NCBI GenBank assembly: GCA_949130495.1
Contig: OX422217.1
Span: 573,720,606-573,784,605 of the forward strand
Source: Sambucus nigra
Taxonomy: Eukaryota; Streptophyta; Magnoliopsida; Dipsacales; Adoxaceae
DNA: 64,000 bases
Direction of reading: 5' to 3'
In this document: positions 44,443 to 57,473 of the stretch, in pieces
How the letters are laid out: each line of letters starts with the position of its first letter
Position numbering within the stretch: position 1 is the first letter of the stretch
Notes under the pieces: generated by a model
The model's input: only the letters and a program-made list of their open reading frames with translations
The model's database searches: none
What the model was told of the DNA's origin: nothing
Made by a program: the position numbers and the translations under genes

Positions 44443-47385
44443 TATAATACCCCGTATTTTCTGTGTTATTTATTTTTGGGATTAATTGAATTAAATGAGA
44501 ATTGATTGGGAATTAATCCGGATTAAAATACTAGCGAGATGCGAGTTGGTATTTGATTATATGTGCATATATGATTATATATGAATTTGGAATTATGAAA
44601 ATTGTTGTGAGATTTAAATACGGCAATTTGGGAATTTTGTTGAGACGCGTGTGACCGCCGCGTCATGGTGTATTATTTTAATTATAAAAGTGAATTTTAT
44701 TTCTATTATCCGTATGGTCGTTTTGAGTGCGCCAACGCGTCCGGAAGGGTCGAGATAGTCAGAAAACACTAGCCGGGGGTTTAGTTTGGGTCCCGGGGTA
44801 TTTTTAGGTCATACCGGCATCTTATAAGGGTAGTTTGGTAATATTGTATTTTTGGGATTAAAAGTGACGAAAATTAAGAGTTTTTATCTGATTGGGAATT
44901 GACCCACTAAACCCACTAACCAACCCTTAATGACCCAATAAGCTACCGGGGTTATTAGATTAGGTTTCCAAAACTTTCCCTAAGAAAACCCTAGCCACCA
45001 TAGCCACCTTTGGAGAAGAAAGCTTGTAGAGAAGGAATTCTGCAGAAAAGCTTCATCAAATCATCACCAAACTCAGAGACACTCGAGGCAAGTGATTTAA
45101 TTCTATTTAATTCAGAGAATGTTTCTTCCATGTTAGATAAATTGAAAGATTTACATTTGTTCTTGGAAGTTAAATAAAAACCCATTTTAATTGGACTTAG
45201 AACTTGAATTTTGAGGACAAATTGCATGTAGAATAGTATGGAGATGATTATTCTGATGTTAACATATGTGGATGTAACAAAAACGGATCTAGAATGGACT
45301 TATTGAGGATTTGAAATTCTAGGGTTTATGTTCTTGAAAATTTGGGGAAAAGGGTAGAGATTTGATGAATTAATGATGCTTAGGATGTGTTAATTCCTTA
45401 AAAGATGTTAGTATATGACCTTAGTATGTTTTAGGATGATTGGAGACCTTAAAACATTGTTGGGACGAACTTTGGTTGGGATGTAAGGTGTCGAATTTGG
45501 TGAAAAACGAATATAAAATTTCTGGGCTCGAAATTGGCCACTCGTTAGAAGACCTGCCCAGATCGTTCGAACGAGCTCGTTCAAACGAGCTTCTAACGAG
45601 TTGACCATTGACTTCTAACGAGGGTGAAGTTCGTCCGATGAGTTCGTTCGAACGAGATCTCGTTAGGAAGCCCACTTCGTTCGAACGAGATCTCATTAGA
45701 AGTCTCAGTTCGTTCGAACGAACTCTCGTTCGAACAGCCTCATTCGAACGAGACTTCGAACGAGTTGGCAATTTAGGCTTTTTAACCTGTTTTGATCCCG
45801 AGTGCCCCGTAACCTCGTGTATAGGTAGAGATAGCCTCTCCTTGATGAGTACTTAATATATTTGGGATGTTTGGGATATAATGAGGAGTCAAACCTAGAA
45901 GTGTAGTTTGAACCTAATGAAAAATAATGAGTAGGACGTGAGGGTCTATTACGATGCGAGAACTATTGACGGCCTAGCTTATTATATTAACCGGGAACAT
46001 ATAAATGGTGTAGTATTATATGTCAGTACGAGAAGAGATATGTACCAATATATTATGGTGATTACTAAGACGTGTGCATACTTAGTATATATATAATGAT
46101 TTTATGTGTATGACATACCTACCATACTTGCTATCACGGGAGGTTCGCGTTCGCTTAGGGCCCTCTAATCCTTGTGTTGCCCGGATTTAGACTGGTTACC
46201 TCGATGAACATAGGTAAAAGAAGGACTTATTGGGATGTTAATAAGTCTGCGGATCGTGGGAGCGCAGGTATGTGCGTGACCCATGTGATGTGATTGTGTT
46301 CGCCTCCATTATTTGTGATGTTGTTGTCTGAGAACTATTCCTGAGAGATTCGGAATATGTGATCCTTATGTACGTGATGTACCGGGATGGATAGCAAAGT
46401 ATGTGTGCACCGCAGCTAGTTCTCGGGGTGCTTGTATTGTATATTTATGATGTGAATAATATACACTTAATTAATGGGATCTTTCATGTTAATATTGTGA
46501 ATAAAATTATGGTATTGTTTTGAGAAAACATAACGGGTTAACAAATAGTGAATTGTATTACATTGCGAATCTGAGTTTAAGTAAAGCCCTCTATTTAATT
46601 GTTAATGCTAGAACGTTAATATGGGAATCGAGTAGTAATGGGTAGAACTTATTACGGTTTGATTAGATGAGTATATCATTGAGATGGGTACGGTACGTTA
46701 GGAGTGCACATGTAGTCGAGAGGTGAGAATTTCATGTGAGTGCACGTCCTAACATGTATTTTGCATTTAATGTTTTAATGTTATTAAAACACTTGCAGTT
46801 TTTAAAATGATTTTCCACTTTCGGGCTCTGACCCATTTGCTTTCAAATCTATTTTTCTTGTAAAACCATTTTAGGTGCCCAGCCACAAGGACACCATACA
46901 TAGGATACTCATTCAGGTGACGAGCTGTAGCTGTTTGTGGAAGCTACAGGGATTTGCTTTTAGACGCTTCTATCATTTGGATTCCAGATGCAATATCTAT
47001 CAGTTGTAGGGCATGTTGCCCATTTCTATTAGAGACATCTTTCCATTTCAGTTTTTCAGACTTTGGCATGTATTGATTCAGTATTCAGTTTAATTATTTC
47101 AGTTTGTGGATTTGTAGTGAGGAGTTTTCCTCCAGACTTCATTTACATTATGTGATGGTTATTTTATTTTCTTCGTTATGGTGAATGGTGTTATTATTCT
47201 TCATTACACTTGTTGCATGTTAATCAGACTTAGATTAAAATTTGACAACTTACTTTTTAAATACTATGTGGTTAGTAATAATAAAATGTTTTCGTTAGTG
47301 ATGCTATTAACTGAGCCAACTTAGCATTTTGATTTAATTTAATAAAGGAGTAGCTACCCGGTATTTAATTAGTCGGGGTGTCACA
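44443..47385 (+). repeat. 5' LTR of the Gypsy element (2943 bp)
   Basis: Begins TATAATACCCCGTATTTTCT (the 3' LTR has TGTAATACCCC, so the terminal TG has mutated to TA here) and ends AGTCGGGGTGTCACA. Contains the palindrome array at 45541-45765. Confidence 0.95.
45541..45765 (+). repeat. CGTTCGAACG palindrome array in Gypsy LTR
   Basis: About nine CGTTCGAACG-type units in 225 bp, mixed with CTCGTTAGAAG/CTTCTAACGAG words that are themselves inverted relative to each other. Counterpart at 53344-53568. Several CG dinucleotides intact in the 3' copy read CA in the 5' copy (for example GTTCAAACGAGC versus GTTCGAACGAGC, CCTCATTCG versus CCTCGTTCG). Confidence 0.9.
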
Positions 47386-47569
47386 GGTGGTATCAGAGCA
47401 TCAGGTTCTAGTGTCCATTAGGATCTGAACGACTTATTATGTTTTCCGCTGAGCTTCCTTTGATATAGGGACCTATATTTTAGGACTGTTGTATTCTCTT
47501 GTTTATGCTACGTTCTCCAGCTATATTAAGTTTATAACTGCGAACTTATAAACTTCATTCTTATTTCAT

Positions 47570-50500
47570 ATGCCTCCACGACGTGCACGACGAGTTCCCA
47601 GGGATGCAACACCAGAGCCCCAGCCCGCTCCAGTTCAGGGCATGATGAACGCCGCTGAGGTTGCAGCCATTGTAGCCCAAGCGGTAAATGCCGCAATTGC
47701 CGTAGTTCAGCAGGTACCGCCTCAGGCGCCGGTTGCCGCGCCTGTACAGGCAAATGCATTCTCGTCTGCTTGGGAACGTGTACGTGATGCTTTTCAGAAA
47801 GCGCATCCGCCAGAGTTTGCAGGTAGCTCAAATGTGGTAGTCTCGAGCCAGTGGAGGAAGGATATGCAGAGGCACTTGAGAATGTATGAGTGCATGGAGG
47901 TTCAGAAGCAGGTGCTAGCTACTTTCAAGCTAGTTGGATCTGCACTGCAGTGGTGGGAGTCTATTACCACCATGGAGGAGAGGGATACTCTCACTATTCA
48001 GGACTTCTGGGTGCGGTTTGACCGCAAGTACTTTCCGTCCGCTGTTCATACAGAAATGAGGAGGAAATTGATGAGTCTGAAATAGGAGGGTAAGACCGTG
48101 GCCGAGTATGAGGCCGAGTTCACGAATCTGTTGAATATCGTTCCGGATGAGATACCGACAGAAAAGAAGAAGATTGAGAAATTTATCGACGGGTTGACAT
48201 GGAGGATCCGTCAGCATCTGTTAGGGAACCTTTCGTTGGCCACTTATTCTGATGTGGTTAACGCTGCTTTGTTACACTGCCAGGATCACCGCTTTCATAT
48301 GGCTAAGGGCAAGAGATCGGGAGAGTCTAGCCATCAGGGCAGGACTGGAGGACATGGTGCCGGTGGGGCACAATCTGTTTAGGGGCAGAGACAGAGTGAG
48401 CAGGGTTCCCAGCAGGGGGATCAGAAGAGGTTCAGATCAGGAAATTACAGGCACGGACAGGGAGGTTTCCGTCAAGGCCATCAGGGTCCAAACGGCCATC
48501 AGGGTCAATAGGGGCAGAATGGGCAGCAGTTTCAGCAGGGCCAACAGGGCCAATGGAGGAACGGTAACGGCCACCAGGGCCGGGGACAGCAGGGGCAGAG
48601 AGAGGGAAACTTCCCGGGGAAGTGTTTCGTTTGTGGCAAGACTGGCCATAAACGCCAGGACTGTCCTGATAGGGGCAGGGCCCCACAACAGCAGCAGCAG
48701 GGTGCTCGCCAGGAGCCGCAGAGGCCTATGTTTCCCGCCGCTCTTCCCGCACCGCCACAAATGGCAGCATTGCCACCCATCCCAGCGGTCCCAGCTCAGC
48801 AGGGGCAGCTACAGTATAGACGTGTCTATAACGTCCACCATGCAGCAGTTCCACAGGCACCGCCCGCGATTGAGGGTACGTTTCCTATCCATGGCACTAT
48901 GGGTCGGGTATTGTTTGATACGGGGGCTACACATTGTTTTATAGCTACACATTTCGCGAAGGCTTTAGGGTTGTTAGCCACCGCGGAGAGCACAGTGACG
49001 TGTGTCGACTCACCATTGGGGAATGGGTCACTTATATTCTTTATATGTCAGGGAGTGGGGGTAGAGATTGGTGGTTTGGTATTACCTGCGGACATGTTGG
49101 TATTAGATATGCATGTTCACGATGTGATTATCGGTATGGATTGGCTCGCTGATTATAGAGCCATGATTGATTGCTTCGGTGGGAGCATTGTTTTTGCCAT
49201 TCCGGGGCAAGAGATGTTTGTAGTGGCGATGCCTCGCCCAGAGGGAGGCTCGACCGCTCATTTGTATTACCTAGAGGAGGATACCTCTAAGGAGGATGTG
49301 ATTCCTTTAGATTCGATCCCAGTTGTCAGGGAGTATTCTGATGTGTTTCAGGAGATACCAGGCCTACCCCCCAGTCGAGAGATAGACTTTGTTATAGACT
49401 TATTGCTGGGTACGAGACCTATAGCATGCGCACCGTACCGTATGGCTCCAGCTGAGATGAGGGAGTTACGGGATCAAATTGAGCAGTTGTTGGGTCAGGG
49501 GTTTATTTGGAGGAGTACTTCACCGTGGGGTGCCCCTGTGTTGTTCATGAAGAAGAGAGACGGTTCACTGAGATTGTGTGTGGACTACAGAGAGTTGAAT
49601 AAGGTCACGATACGGAATAAATATCCGTTGCCTCGAATCGATGACTTATTCGACCAGTTGAGAGGAGCTTCCTTCTTCTCGAAGATTGACTTGATATCAG
49701 GATACCATCAGTTGTGTATCAGGGAAGAGGACATCTCGAAGACTGCGTTCTTATCGAGATATGGTTCTTACGAGTTTCGGGTTATGCCTTTTGGCTTGAC
49801 CAATGCTCCAGCCGTGTTTATGGATTTGATGAATAGGGTGTTCAGGGATTTCCTAGATCAGTTTGTCATTGTCTTCATCGATGATATTCTGGTCTACTCC
49901 CAAACAGAGGAGGAGCACGCTGAGCATTTGAGACAAGTTTTGCAGACGCTACGTCAGAACGAGCTGTATGCAAAATATGAGAAGTGCGGGTTTTGGCTGA
50001 AGGAGGTCCAGTTTTTGGGACATATTATTTCCGACCGGGGAATATCTGTTGATCCGGGGAAAGTATCCGCGGTGAGGGAGTGGGGACAGCCCATGACACC
50101 GACGGAGATCCGCAGTTTCTTGGGCCTAACAGGATACTACAGGAGGTTCATTCGAGGATTCTCGAAGATAGCGGGCCATTTGACACATCTGACTCGTAAA
50201 GGTGTGCCGTACATTTGGAGTGATGCCTGTCAGTTGGCATTCGATGAGTTGAAGGACAAGTTAACCTCGGCACCTGTGTTAGCATTGCCGAGATCGGGAG
50301 TGGAGTATCTAGTTTACACCGATGCGTCCTTACAAGGACTTGGAGGTGTATTTCAGCAGGAGAGTCAGGCCATAACTTATGCTTCCCGTAAGCTTAAGCC
50401 TCATGAGAAGAATTACCCCACCCATGACTTGGAGTTAGCGGCAGTGGTATTTGCCCTTCGTATTTGGAGACATTATCTTTTGGAGGAGAAGTTTCGATTG

Positions 50501-52203
50501 TTCACGGACCACAAGTCCCTACAGTACCTATTCACGCAGAAGGAGTTGAATATGAGACAGCGTAGGTGGCTTGAGTTTGTAAAGGACTATCAGTTTGATA
50601 TCCAGTACCACCCGAGAAAGGCTAACGTGGTAGCAGACGCGTTGAGCCGTAGGCCAGCAGATGAAGTGGCAGAGGTGTGAAAAGCCAAGTGGAAGGAATT
50701 GGGACACCAGGATGCAGTGGCCCGATCATTCATGTCTGTGATGACCGTTACACCGCAAATTGTCACGAAGGTAGTAAGGGCACAGGCAAATGACTCGTTC
50801 TGTCAGGAGCAGATAGTCCGATTATTAGTAGAGGGAGCCGAATCCTATACCGTTAGCTCAGACGGGGGATTACGCTTCAATGGGAGATTGGTAGTTCCGG
50901 AAGGGGAGGAATTGCGGTACGAGGTGATGGTAGAATCGCACGGCTCACGGTTCGCGGTACATCCCGGTGGGGACAAAATGTACCAAGACATGAGACGTCA
51001 GTATTGGTGGAGCGGAATGAAGAGAGATATTGCCGAGTTTGTTTCTAAATGCGCCACTTGTCAGCTAGTAAAAGTGGATCATCAGAGACCGGGAGGACTG
51101 CTACAGCCGCTAGAGGTTCCGATGTGGATGTGGGAGAGCATATCCATGGACTTTATCACGGGGTTTCCTACGTCACAGAGAGGTCATGACTCCATTTGGG
51201 TAATTGTGGATAGGTTGACCAAAGTCGCTCATTTTCTACCCGTGAGGACAGACTACACTGCAGGACAGTATGCCCAGCTCTTTATTTCTGAGATAGTGAG
51301 ACTTCACGGTGTGCCCCTAAATATCGTGTCTGACCGAGACAAGATATTTGTTTCACGATTTGGGGAGAGTTTTCAGGAGGCCATGGGCACGGAATTGCGG
51401 TTGAGTACGGCATATCACCCGCAGACTGATGGGTAAACTGAGCGTACAAATCAGATGTTGGAGGACATGCTACGAATGAGTATCATTGATTTTGGGGGTG
51501 GATGGGAGCAGTATCTTCCACTGGTGGAGTTTGCTTACAACAACTCCTACCAATTCACTATTGGCATGGCTCCATTTGAGGCGTTGTACGGTAGACCTTG
51601 TCGTTCCCCGTTATGTTGGTTGGAGGCGGGGGACAACAAATTACTTGGGCCGGAAGTGATTCAGGATACTTCGGTGAGGATAAAATTGATTCGGAATCGC
51701 ATTCGGGTAGCTCAGGATCGGTAGAAGAGCTATGCTGATGCGAAGAGGTTCTTCAGAGAGTTTCAAGTGGGGGACCAGGTTTTGCTCAGAGTATCTCCTA
51801 TGAAAGGGATTATGCGTTTTGGGAAGAAAGGGAAGTTGGCACCGAGATATGTGGGACCATTTCCTATTATTGAGCGGATTGGACCGGTTGCGTATAGGCT
51901 TGGATTACCGGAGCAACTACATCGGATTCACGATGTGTTTCATATTTCCTCGCTAAGGAAATATCTTAGAGATAATTTGGCTCATTCTCACATTGTTGTG
52001 GAGGACATTGATCTCCAGCCTGTAGCTCCTACGAGGAGGGGCCGATTGCTATTCTAGATCGAAGTGAGCGGAAACTGCGGTCAAAGATCGTTCCGTTAGT
52101 GCGTGTTCAGTGGCGACATCATAATGTTGAGGAGTCCACATGGGAGCGCGAGGATGAGATGCGCGAACGTTATCCAGAGTTATTCTTACCAGGTACTTTC
52201 TAG
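47570..52203 (+). pseudogene. Gypsy gag-pol polyprotein with multiple nonsense mutations
   Basis: One reading frame from ATG 47570 (MPPRRARRVPRD) covers gag (ALQWWESITTME), zinc knuckle [14 protein letters not shown] (48623-48664), protease ([12 protein letters not shown] near 48910), RT ([20 protein letters not shown]; catalytic FIDDILVY near 49877), RNase H ([12 protein letters not shown] near 50312), integrase (HPGGDKMYQDMRRQYWW, CATCQLVK, WVIVDRLTKVAHFLPV, VSDRDKIF) and a chromodomain-like C terminus (VQWRHHNVEESTWERE). In-frame stops: TAG 48083, TAG 48380, TAG 48509, TGA 50678, TAA 51434, TAG 51722. A frame change near 52030 leads to the final stop 52201-52203. Five of the six stops sit where the family has, or the context implies, Gln. 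The element cannot make a full polyprotein as read. Confidence 0.93.
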
Positions 52204-52245
52204 TTCCGAATTTCGGGACGAAATTCAGTTATTAGGGGGGGAGTA

Positions 52246-55188
52246 TGTAATACCCCGTATTTTCTGTGTTATTTATTTTTGGGATTAATTGAATTAAATG
52301 AGAATTAATTGGGAATTAATCCGGATTAAAATACTAGCGAGATGCGAGTTGGTATTTGATTATATGTGCATATATGATTATATATGAATTTGGAATTATG
52401 AAAATTTTTATGAGATTTAAATACGGCAATTTGGGAATTTTGTTGAGACGCGTGTGACCGCCGCGTCATGGTGTATTATTTTAATTATAAAAGTGAATTT
52501 TATTTCTATTATCCGTATTGTCGTTTTGAGTGCGCCAACCCGTCCGGAAGGGTCAAGATAGTCAGAAAACACTAGCCGGGGGTTTAGTTTGGGTCCCGGG
52601 GTATTTTTAGTCCATACCGGCATCTTATAAGGGTAGTTTGGTAATATTGTATTTTTGGGATTAAAAGTGACGAAAATTAAGAATTTTTATCTGATTGGGA
52701 ATTGACCCACTAAACCCACTAACCAACCCTTAATGACCCAATAAGCTACGGGGGTTATTAGATTAGGTTTCCAAAACTTTCCCTAAGAAAACCCTAGCCA
52801 CCATAGCCACCTTTGGAGAAGAAAGCTTGTAGAGAAGGAATTCTGCAGAAAAGCTTCATCAAATCATCACCAAACTCAGAGACACTCGAGGCAAGTGATT
52901 TAATTCTATTTAATTCAGAGAATGTTTCTTCCATGTTAGATAAATTGAAAGATTTACATTTGTTCTTGGAAGTTAAATAAAAACCCATTTTAATTGGACT
53001 TAGAACTTGAATTTTGAGGACAAATTGCATGTAGAATAGTATGGAGATGATTATTCTGATGTTAACATATGTGGATGTAACAAAAACGGATCTAGAATGG
53101 ACTTATTGAGGATTTGAAATTCTAGGGTTTATGTTCTTGAAAATTTGGGGAAAAGGGTAGAGATTTGATGAATTAATGATGCTTAGGATGTGTTAATTCC
53201 TTAAAAGATGTTAGTATATGACCTTAGTATGTTTTAGGATGATTGGAGACCTTAAAACATTGTTGGGACGAACTTTGGTTGGGATGTAAGGTGTAGAATT
53301 TGGTGAAAAACGAATATAAAATTTCTGGGCTCGAAATTGGCCACTCGTTAGAAGACCTGCCCAGGTCGTTCGAACGAGCTCGTTCGAACGAGCTTCTAAC
53401 GAGTTGACCATTGACTTCTAACGAGGGTGAAGTTCGTCCGATGAGTTCGTTCGAACGAGATCTCGTTAGGAAGCCCACTTCGTTCGAACGAGATCTCATT
53501 AGAAGTCTCAGTTCGTTCGAACGAACTCTCGTTCGAACAGCCTCGTTCGAACGAGACTTCGAACGAGTTGGCAGTTTAGGCTTTTTAACCTGTTTTGATC
53601 CCGAGTGCCCCGTAACCTCGTGTATAGGTAGAGATAGCCTTTCCTTGATGAGAACTTAATATATTTGGTATGTTTGGGATATAATGAGGAGTCAAACCTA
53701 GAAGTGTAGTTTGAACCTAATGGAAAATAATGAGTAGGACGTGAGGGTCTATTACGATGCGAGAACTATTGACGGCCTAGCTTATTATATTAACCGGGAA
53801 CATATAAATGGTGTAGTATTATATGTCAGTACGAGAAGAGATATGTACCAATATATTATGGTGAATACTAAGACGTGTGCATACTTAGTATATATATAAT
53901 GATTTTATGTGTATGACATACCTACCATACTTGATATCACGGGAGGTTCGCGTTCGCTTAGGGCCCTCTAATCCTTGTGTTGCCCGGATTTAGACTGGTT
54001 ACCTCGATGAACATAGGTAAAAGAAGGACTTATTGGGATGTTAATAAGTCTGCGGATCGTGGGAGCGCAGGTATGTGCGTGACCCATGTGATGTGACTGT
54101 GTTCGCCTCCATTATTTGTGATGTTGTTGTCTGAGAACTATTCCTGAGAGATTCGGAATATGTGATCCTTATGTACGTGATGTACCGGGATGGATAGCAA
54201 AGTATGTGTGCACCGCAGCTAGTTCTCGGGGTGCTTGTATTGTATATTTATGATGTGAATAATATACACTTAATTAATGGGATCTTTCATGTTAATATTG
54301 TGAATAAAATTATGGTATTGTTTTGAGAAAACATAACGGGTTAACAAATAGTGAATTGTATTACATTGCGAATCTGAGTTTAAGTAAAGCCCTCTATTTA
54401 ATTGTTAATGCTAGAACGTTAATATGGGAATCGAGTAGTAATGGGTAGAACTTATTACGGTTTGATTAGATGAGTATATCATTGAGATGGGTACGGTACG
54501 TTAGGAGTGCACATGTAGTCGAGAGGTGAGAATTTCATGTGAGTGCACGTCCTAACATGTATTTTGCATTTAATGTTTTAATGTTATTAAAACACTTGCA
54601 GTTTTTAAAATGATTTTCCACTTTCGGGCTCTGACCCATTTGTTTTCAAATCTATTTTTCTTGTAAAACCATTTTAGGTGCCCAGCCACAAGGACACCAT
54701 ACATAGGATACTCATTCAGGTGACGAGCTGTAGCTGTTTGTGGAAGCTACAGGGATTTGCTTTTAGACGCTTCTATCATTTGGATTCCAGATGCAGTATC
54801 TATCAGTTGTAGAGCATGTTGCCCATTTCTATTAGAGACATCTTTCCATTTCAGTTTTTCAGACTTTGGCATGTATTGATTCAGTATTCAGTTTAATTAT
54901 TTCAGTTTGTGGATTTGTAGTGAGGAGTTTTCCTCCAGACTTTATTTACATTATGTGATGGTTATTCTATTTACTTCGTTATGGTGAATGGTGTTATTAT
55001 TCTTCATTACACTTGTTGCATGTTAATCAGACTTAGATTAAAATTTGACAACTTACTTTTTAAATACTAGGTGGTTAGTAATAATAAAATGTTTTCGTCA
55101 GTGATGCTATTAACTGAGCCAACTTGGCATTTTGATTTAATTTAATAAAGGAGTAGGTACCCGGTATTTAATTAGTCGGGGTGTCACA
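52246..55188 (+). repeat. 3' LTR of the Gypsy element (2943 bp)
   Basis: Begins TGTAATACCCCGTATTTTCT, ends AGTCGGGGTGTCACA, and is followed by CATTG. Same length as the 5' LTR, with only scattered substitutions. Confidence 0.95.
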
Positions 55189-55193
55189 CATTG

Positions 55194-57207
55194 CTAAATT
55201 TAAAGGTTGAATGTGTTAGTTTTGTTTGCATACTCTAGCTTTTTGTGCTTCATATTATATATCATTGCTAGGTGTATGCATGTTTAGTCATTTTCTAGTC
55301 ATTGCTTTATTTCATATCTCATGCTAGAAATCATGACTTGTTTATCTTTTGTATTATAGTTCTTTCATTTTAGTTTGCATTAAATGAAAAATACAAAAAG
55401 ATTTTGTTTATCTTTTGTGTTTTACCCTTTTAGTAATTCATGCTTAATGAAAAATACAAATGATTTTTGTGTGTCTTTTGAGTAAATTTTTTTTGGTTTA
55501 AAAAGTTTCAAAAACTCAAAAAGATTTGTTTGTGTGTATTTTAGTTTGACACACTTTATGTGGCATATACTTGTGTTTGAATCCCATCTTTTACGCTCCC
55601 ATATGGCTAGAACTTTTGGTTAAGATCGTCAATCCTTAAAATGTTCTTTACCATGGTTATAGGGAGTAGTTGGATTTTGTGTTTTTTAAATGGATTCTAT
55701 TTTTATATGCCTCTATTCATACATGCACGAGCTCTTTTGAAATTGAATCGTCACATGTTATATTTGATCTTTGTGAGGTGTTCTCCTACCAATCTTGTCA
55801 TCTACATACTTGTGACCTAGGAGGACTAGTGCATGTCAAAATCTGTTGCACGTGAGATTTGTGAGAAATAAAAATATTATATATGAATGTGCACGAGGAA
55901 GGGCTTCGAAAGGAATTATTATCCTTGGCGAATAGTAAGCCATCGTTTGTTTGTACCTAAAAGAAATACGTGGTCCAAAGGCCTAAAAATAGAATTATGG
56001 CATTAAAAAGAAAAATAATTGCCAAGGCCTATTTTTGTTTGATATATTCATTCAAATATATATGCTTAGTGAGGGAGATTGGATGGTATATCAAAGGTTT
56101 GCACAATGTCCGTTTATCCTAGTTGTACTTTCAATGTCATGACTCTATTGGTTTGTAGAATCATCAAAAGTCTAGGCTTGTATGCATTGTGTATGTTTGT
56201 TCATTGAGTTCGATATATATTATCGCATGAGGTTATATTCAAATGTGATGAAGTTTGCAATCAATTGAGAACTCCGTGAACATATTTTTAAGTGATTGGG
56301 TCTAAATTTAATTGTTGCTAGTTCACACCCCAACACTTCTATTTCCATATGACACATTTTTGCCATACGAGTGTGGAAGACTCATATTATATTTTGGTTA
56401 TGTCATTTTGGTTTTTATATCTATATATGTGTACTTGAGTCTATTAGGTATATATTATGTATACATATATTTGATATTGTTTGTTTTATTTGTCTTTGCC
56501 TTGCTTTCTAGTCCATCTATGCTTTCATTAATAATTGGTATCTATCTTGTTGCATTCTTTGTTACTATCACATGCTTAATACTTTATGTATCATATTGGT
56601 ATCATTTTCTTGCATCCTAGTTGGTATCCGTTATTATTTGTTGGATTAGTTATGATTTTTTTGCCCACGTGCTTTAATGTTCTCATCACACTATGCACAT
56701 ATGCATGTTTAGCTTGTTATCCCATTCTATTTATCCCTTGTTTAGTTTAAGGGGTGTATATGCTTTAATTGGGGGAGATAAGTTACGTTTTGATTCTTTA
56801 GCCTTTGTCTATTCCAGAACAAAAAGGGGGAGAATGATAGGGGGAGAAATGGTATCTAATCCTATTGTAATCATATCTTAGTTTGGGAGATTTAACTTAG
56901 GGGGAGTCGCTATCTTCTTAGGTTGAACATAGTTGATAAAGGGGAGAATTAATTTAGGGGAGTATTTAATTTATATGCATTTAATATTCTTGATATTCCC
57001 TATGCGTTTGATAGTTTGCTTAAGTGTGCAGGCATTCTTCAAAGTGGCAACGTTCAGCATCGGGCAAAGATATTGATCCGTGGGTTGTTTTGAGTCAATC
57101 TATTGTATTTTTATTTTGGGTGGGACATTTTTATAAGTCTAGTAGAGCTTAACGACCCTTTAGGATTTTTGTTGGTTTTTGTCCCGGAATAGTCAAAGGA
57201 GGAGATT
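55194..57207 (+). other. Non-coding 3' region of element B
   Basis: Continuation of element B after the Gypsy insertion; homologous to 36330-38070 of element A. No pol domains. Repeated purine runs AACAAAAAGGGGGAGAAT and ATAGGGGGAGAAATGG (56817-56851), TTAGGGGGAGTCG (56897) and AAAGGGGAGAATT (56939) precede the final PPT at 57195-57207. The open frames at 56312-56881 are T-rich artefacts without family motifs. Confidence 0.82.
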
Positions 57208-57432
57208 TGTAAGGACACAAATTTCCAATTGATTCCTTTGTTATTTTGGCTCAATTCCGGACAAGAACGTTTGAGTCATAGGATAGAGTTCTTGACCATC
57301 CATCAAGCCTATGACATGCTAAAGTTGAAGACGTAGTGGCCAAGAGTATAAAGCTTCACCAAATGCCAGTTTAGTGTGCCTCGTTTCTACGTCATCAACA
57401 ATGTTCCAATGCTCCTAAGGTATGAATGCATT

Positions 57433-57473
<41 letters not shown>

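Larger units (their letters stand above)
44443..55188 (+). mobile_element. Ty3/Gypsy chromovirus (Del/Tekay-like), full length
   Basis: Perfect target duplication CATTG (44438-44442 and 55189-55193). Two LTRs of exactly 2943 bp, PBS TGGTATCAGAGC (47388-47399), one gag-pol frame (47570-52203), PPT TTAGGGGGGGAGTA (52232-52245). The domain order gag-PR-RT-RNase H-INT followed by a chromodomain-like tail assigns it to plant chromoviruses of the Del/Tekay type. The LTRs differ at few positions by eye, so insertion is recent relative to its host element B. Confidence 0.95.

Noticed and set aside
45608..45856. Open frame with repeated SFERDL-type residues on both strands
   Set aside because: A consequence of the CGTTCGAACG palindrome array; the same frame recurs at 53411-53659, with no start context or family.
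48252..48944. 230-residue open frame overlapping the Gypsy gag
   Set aside because: It is the +1 shadow of the gag-pol frame, which carries the recognisable domains.
56312..56881. Two open frames resembling a membrane protein
   Set aside because: T-rich translation of the non-coding 3' region of element B; the equivalent part of element A is not open.
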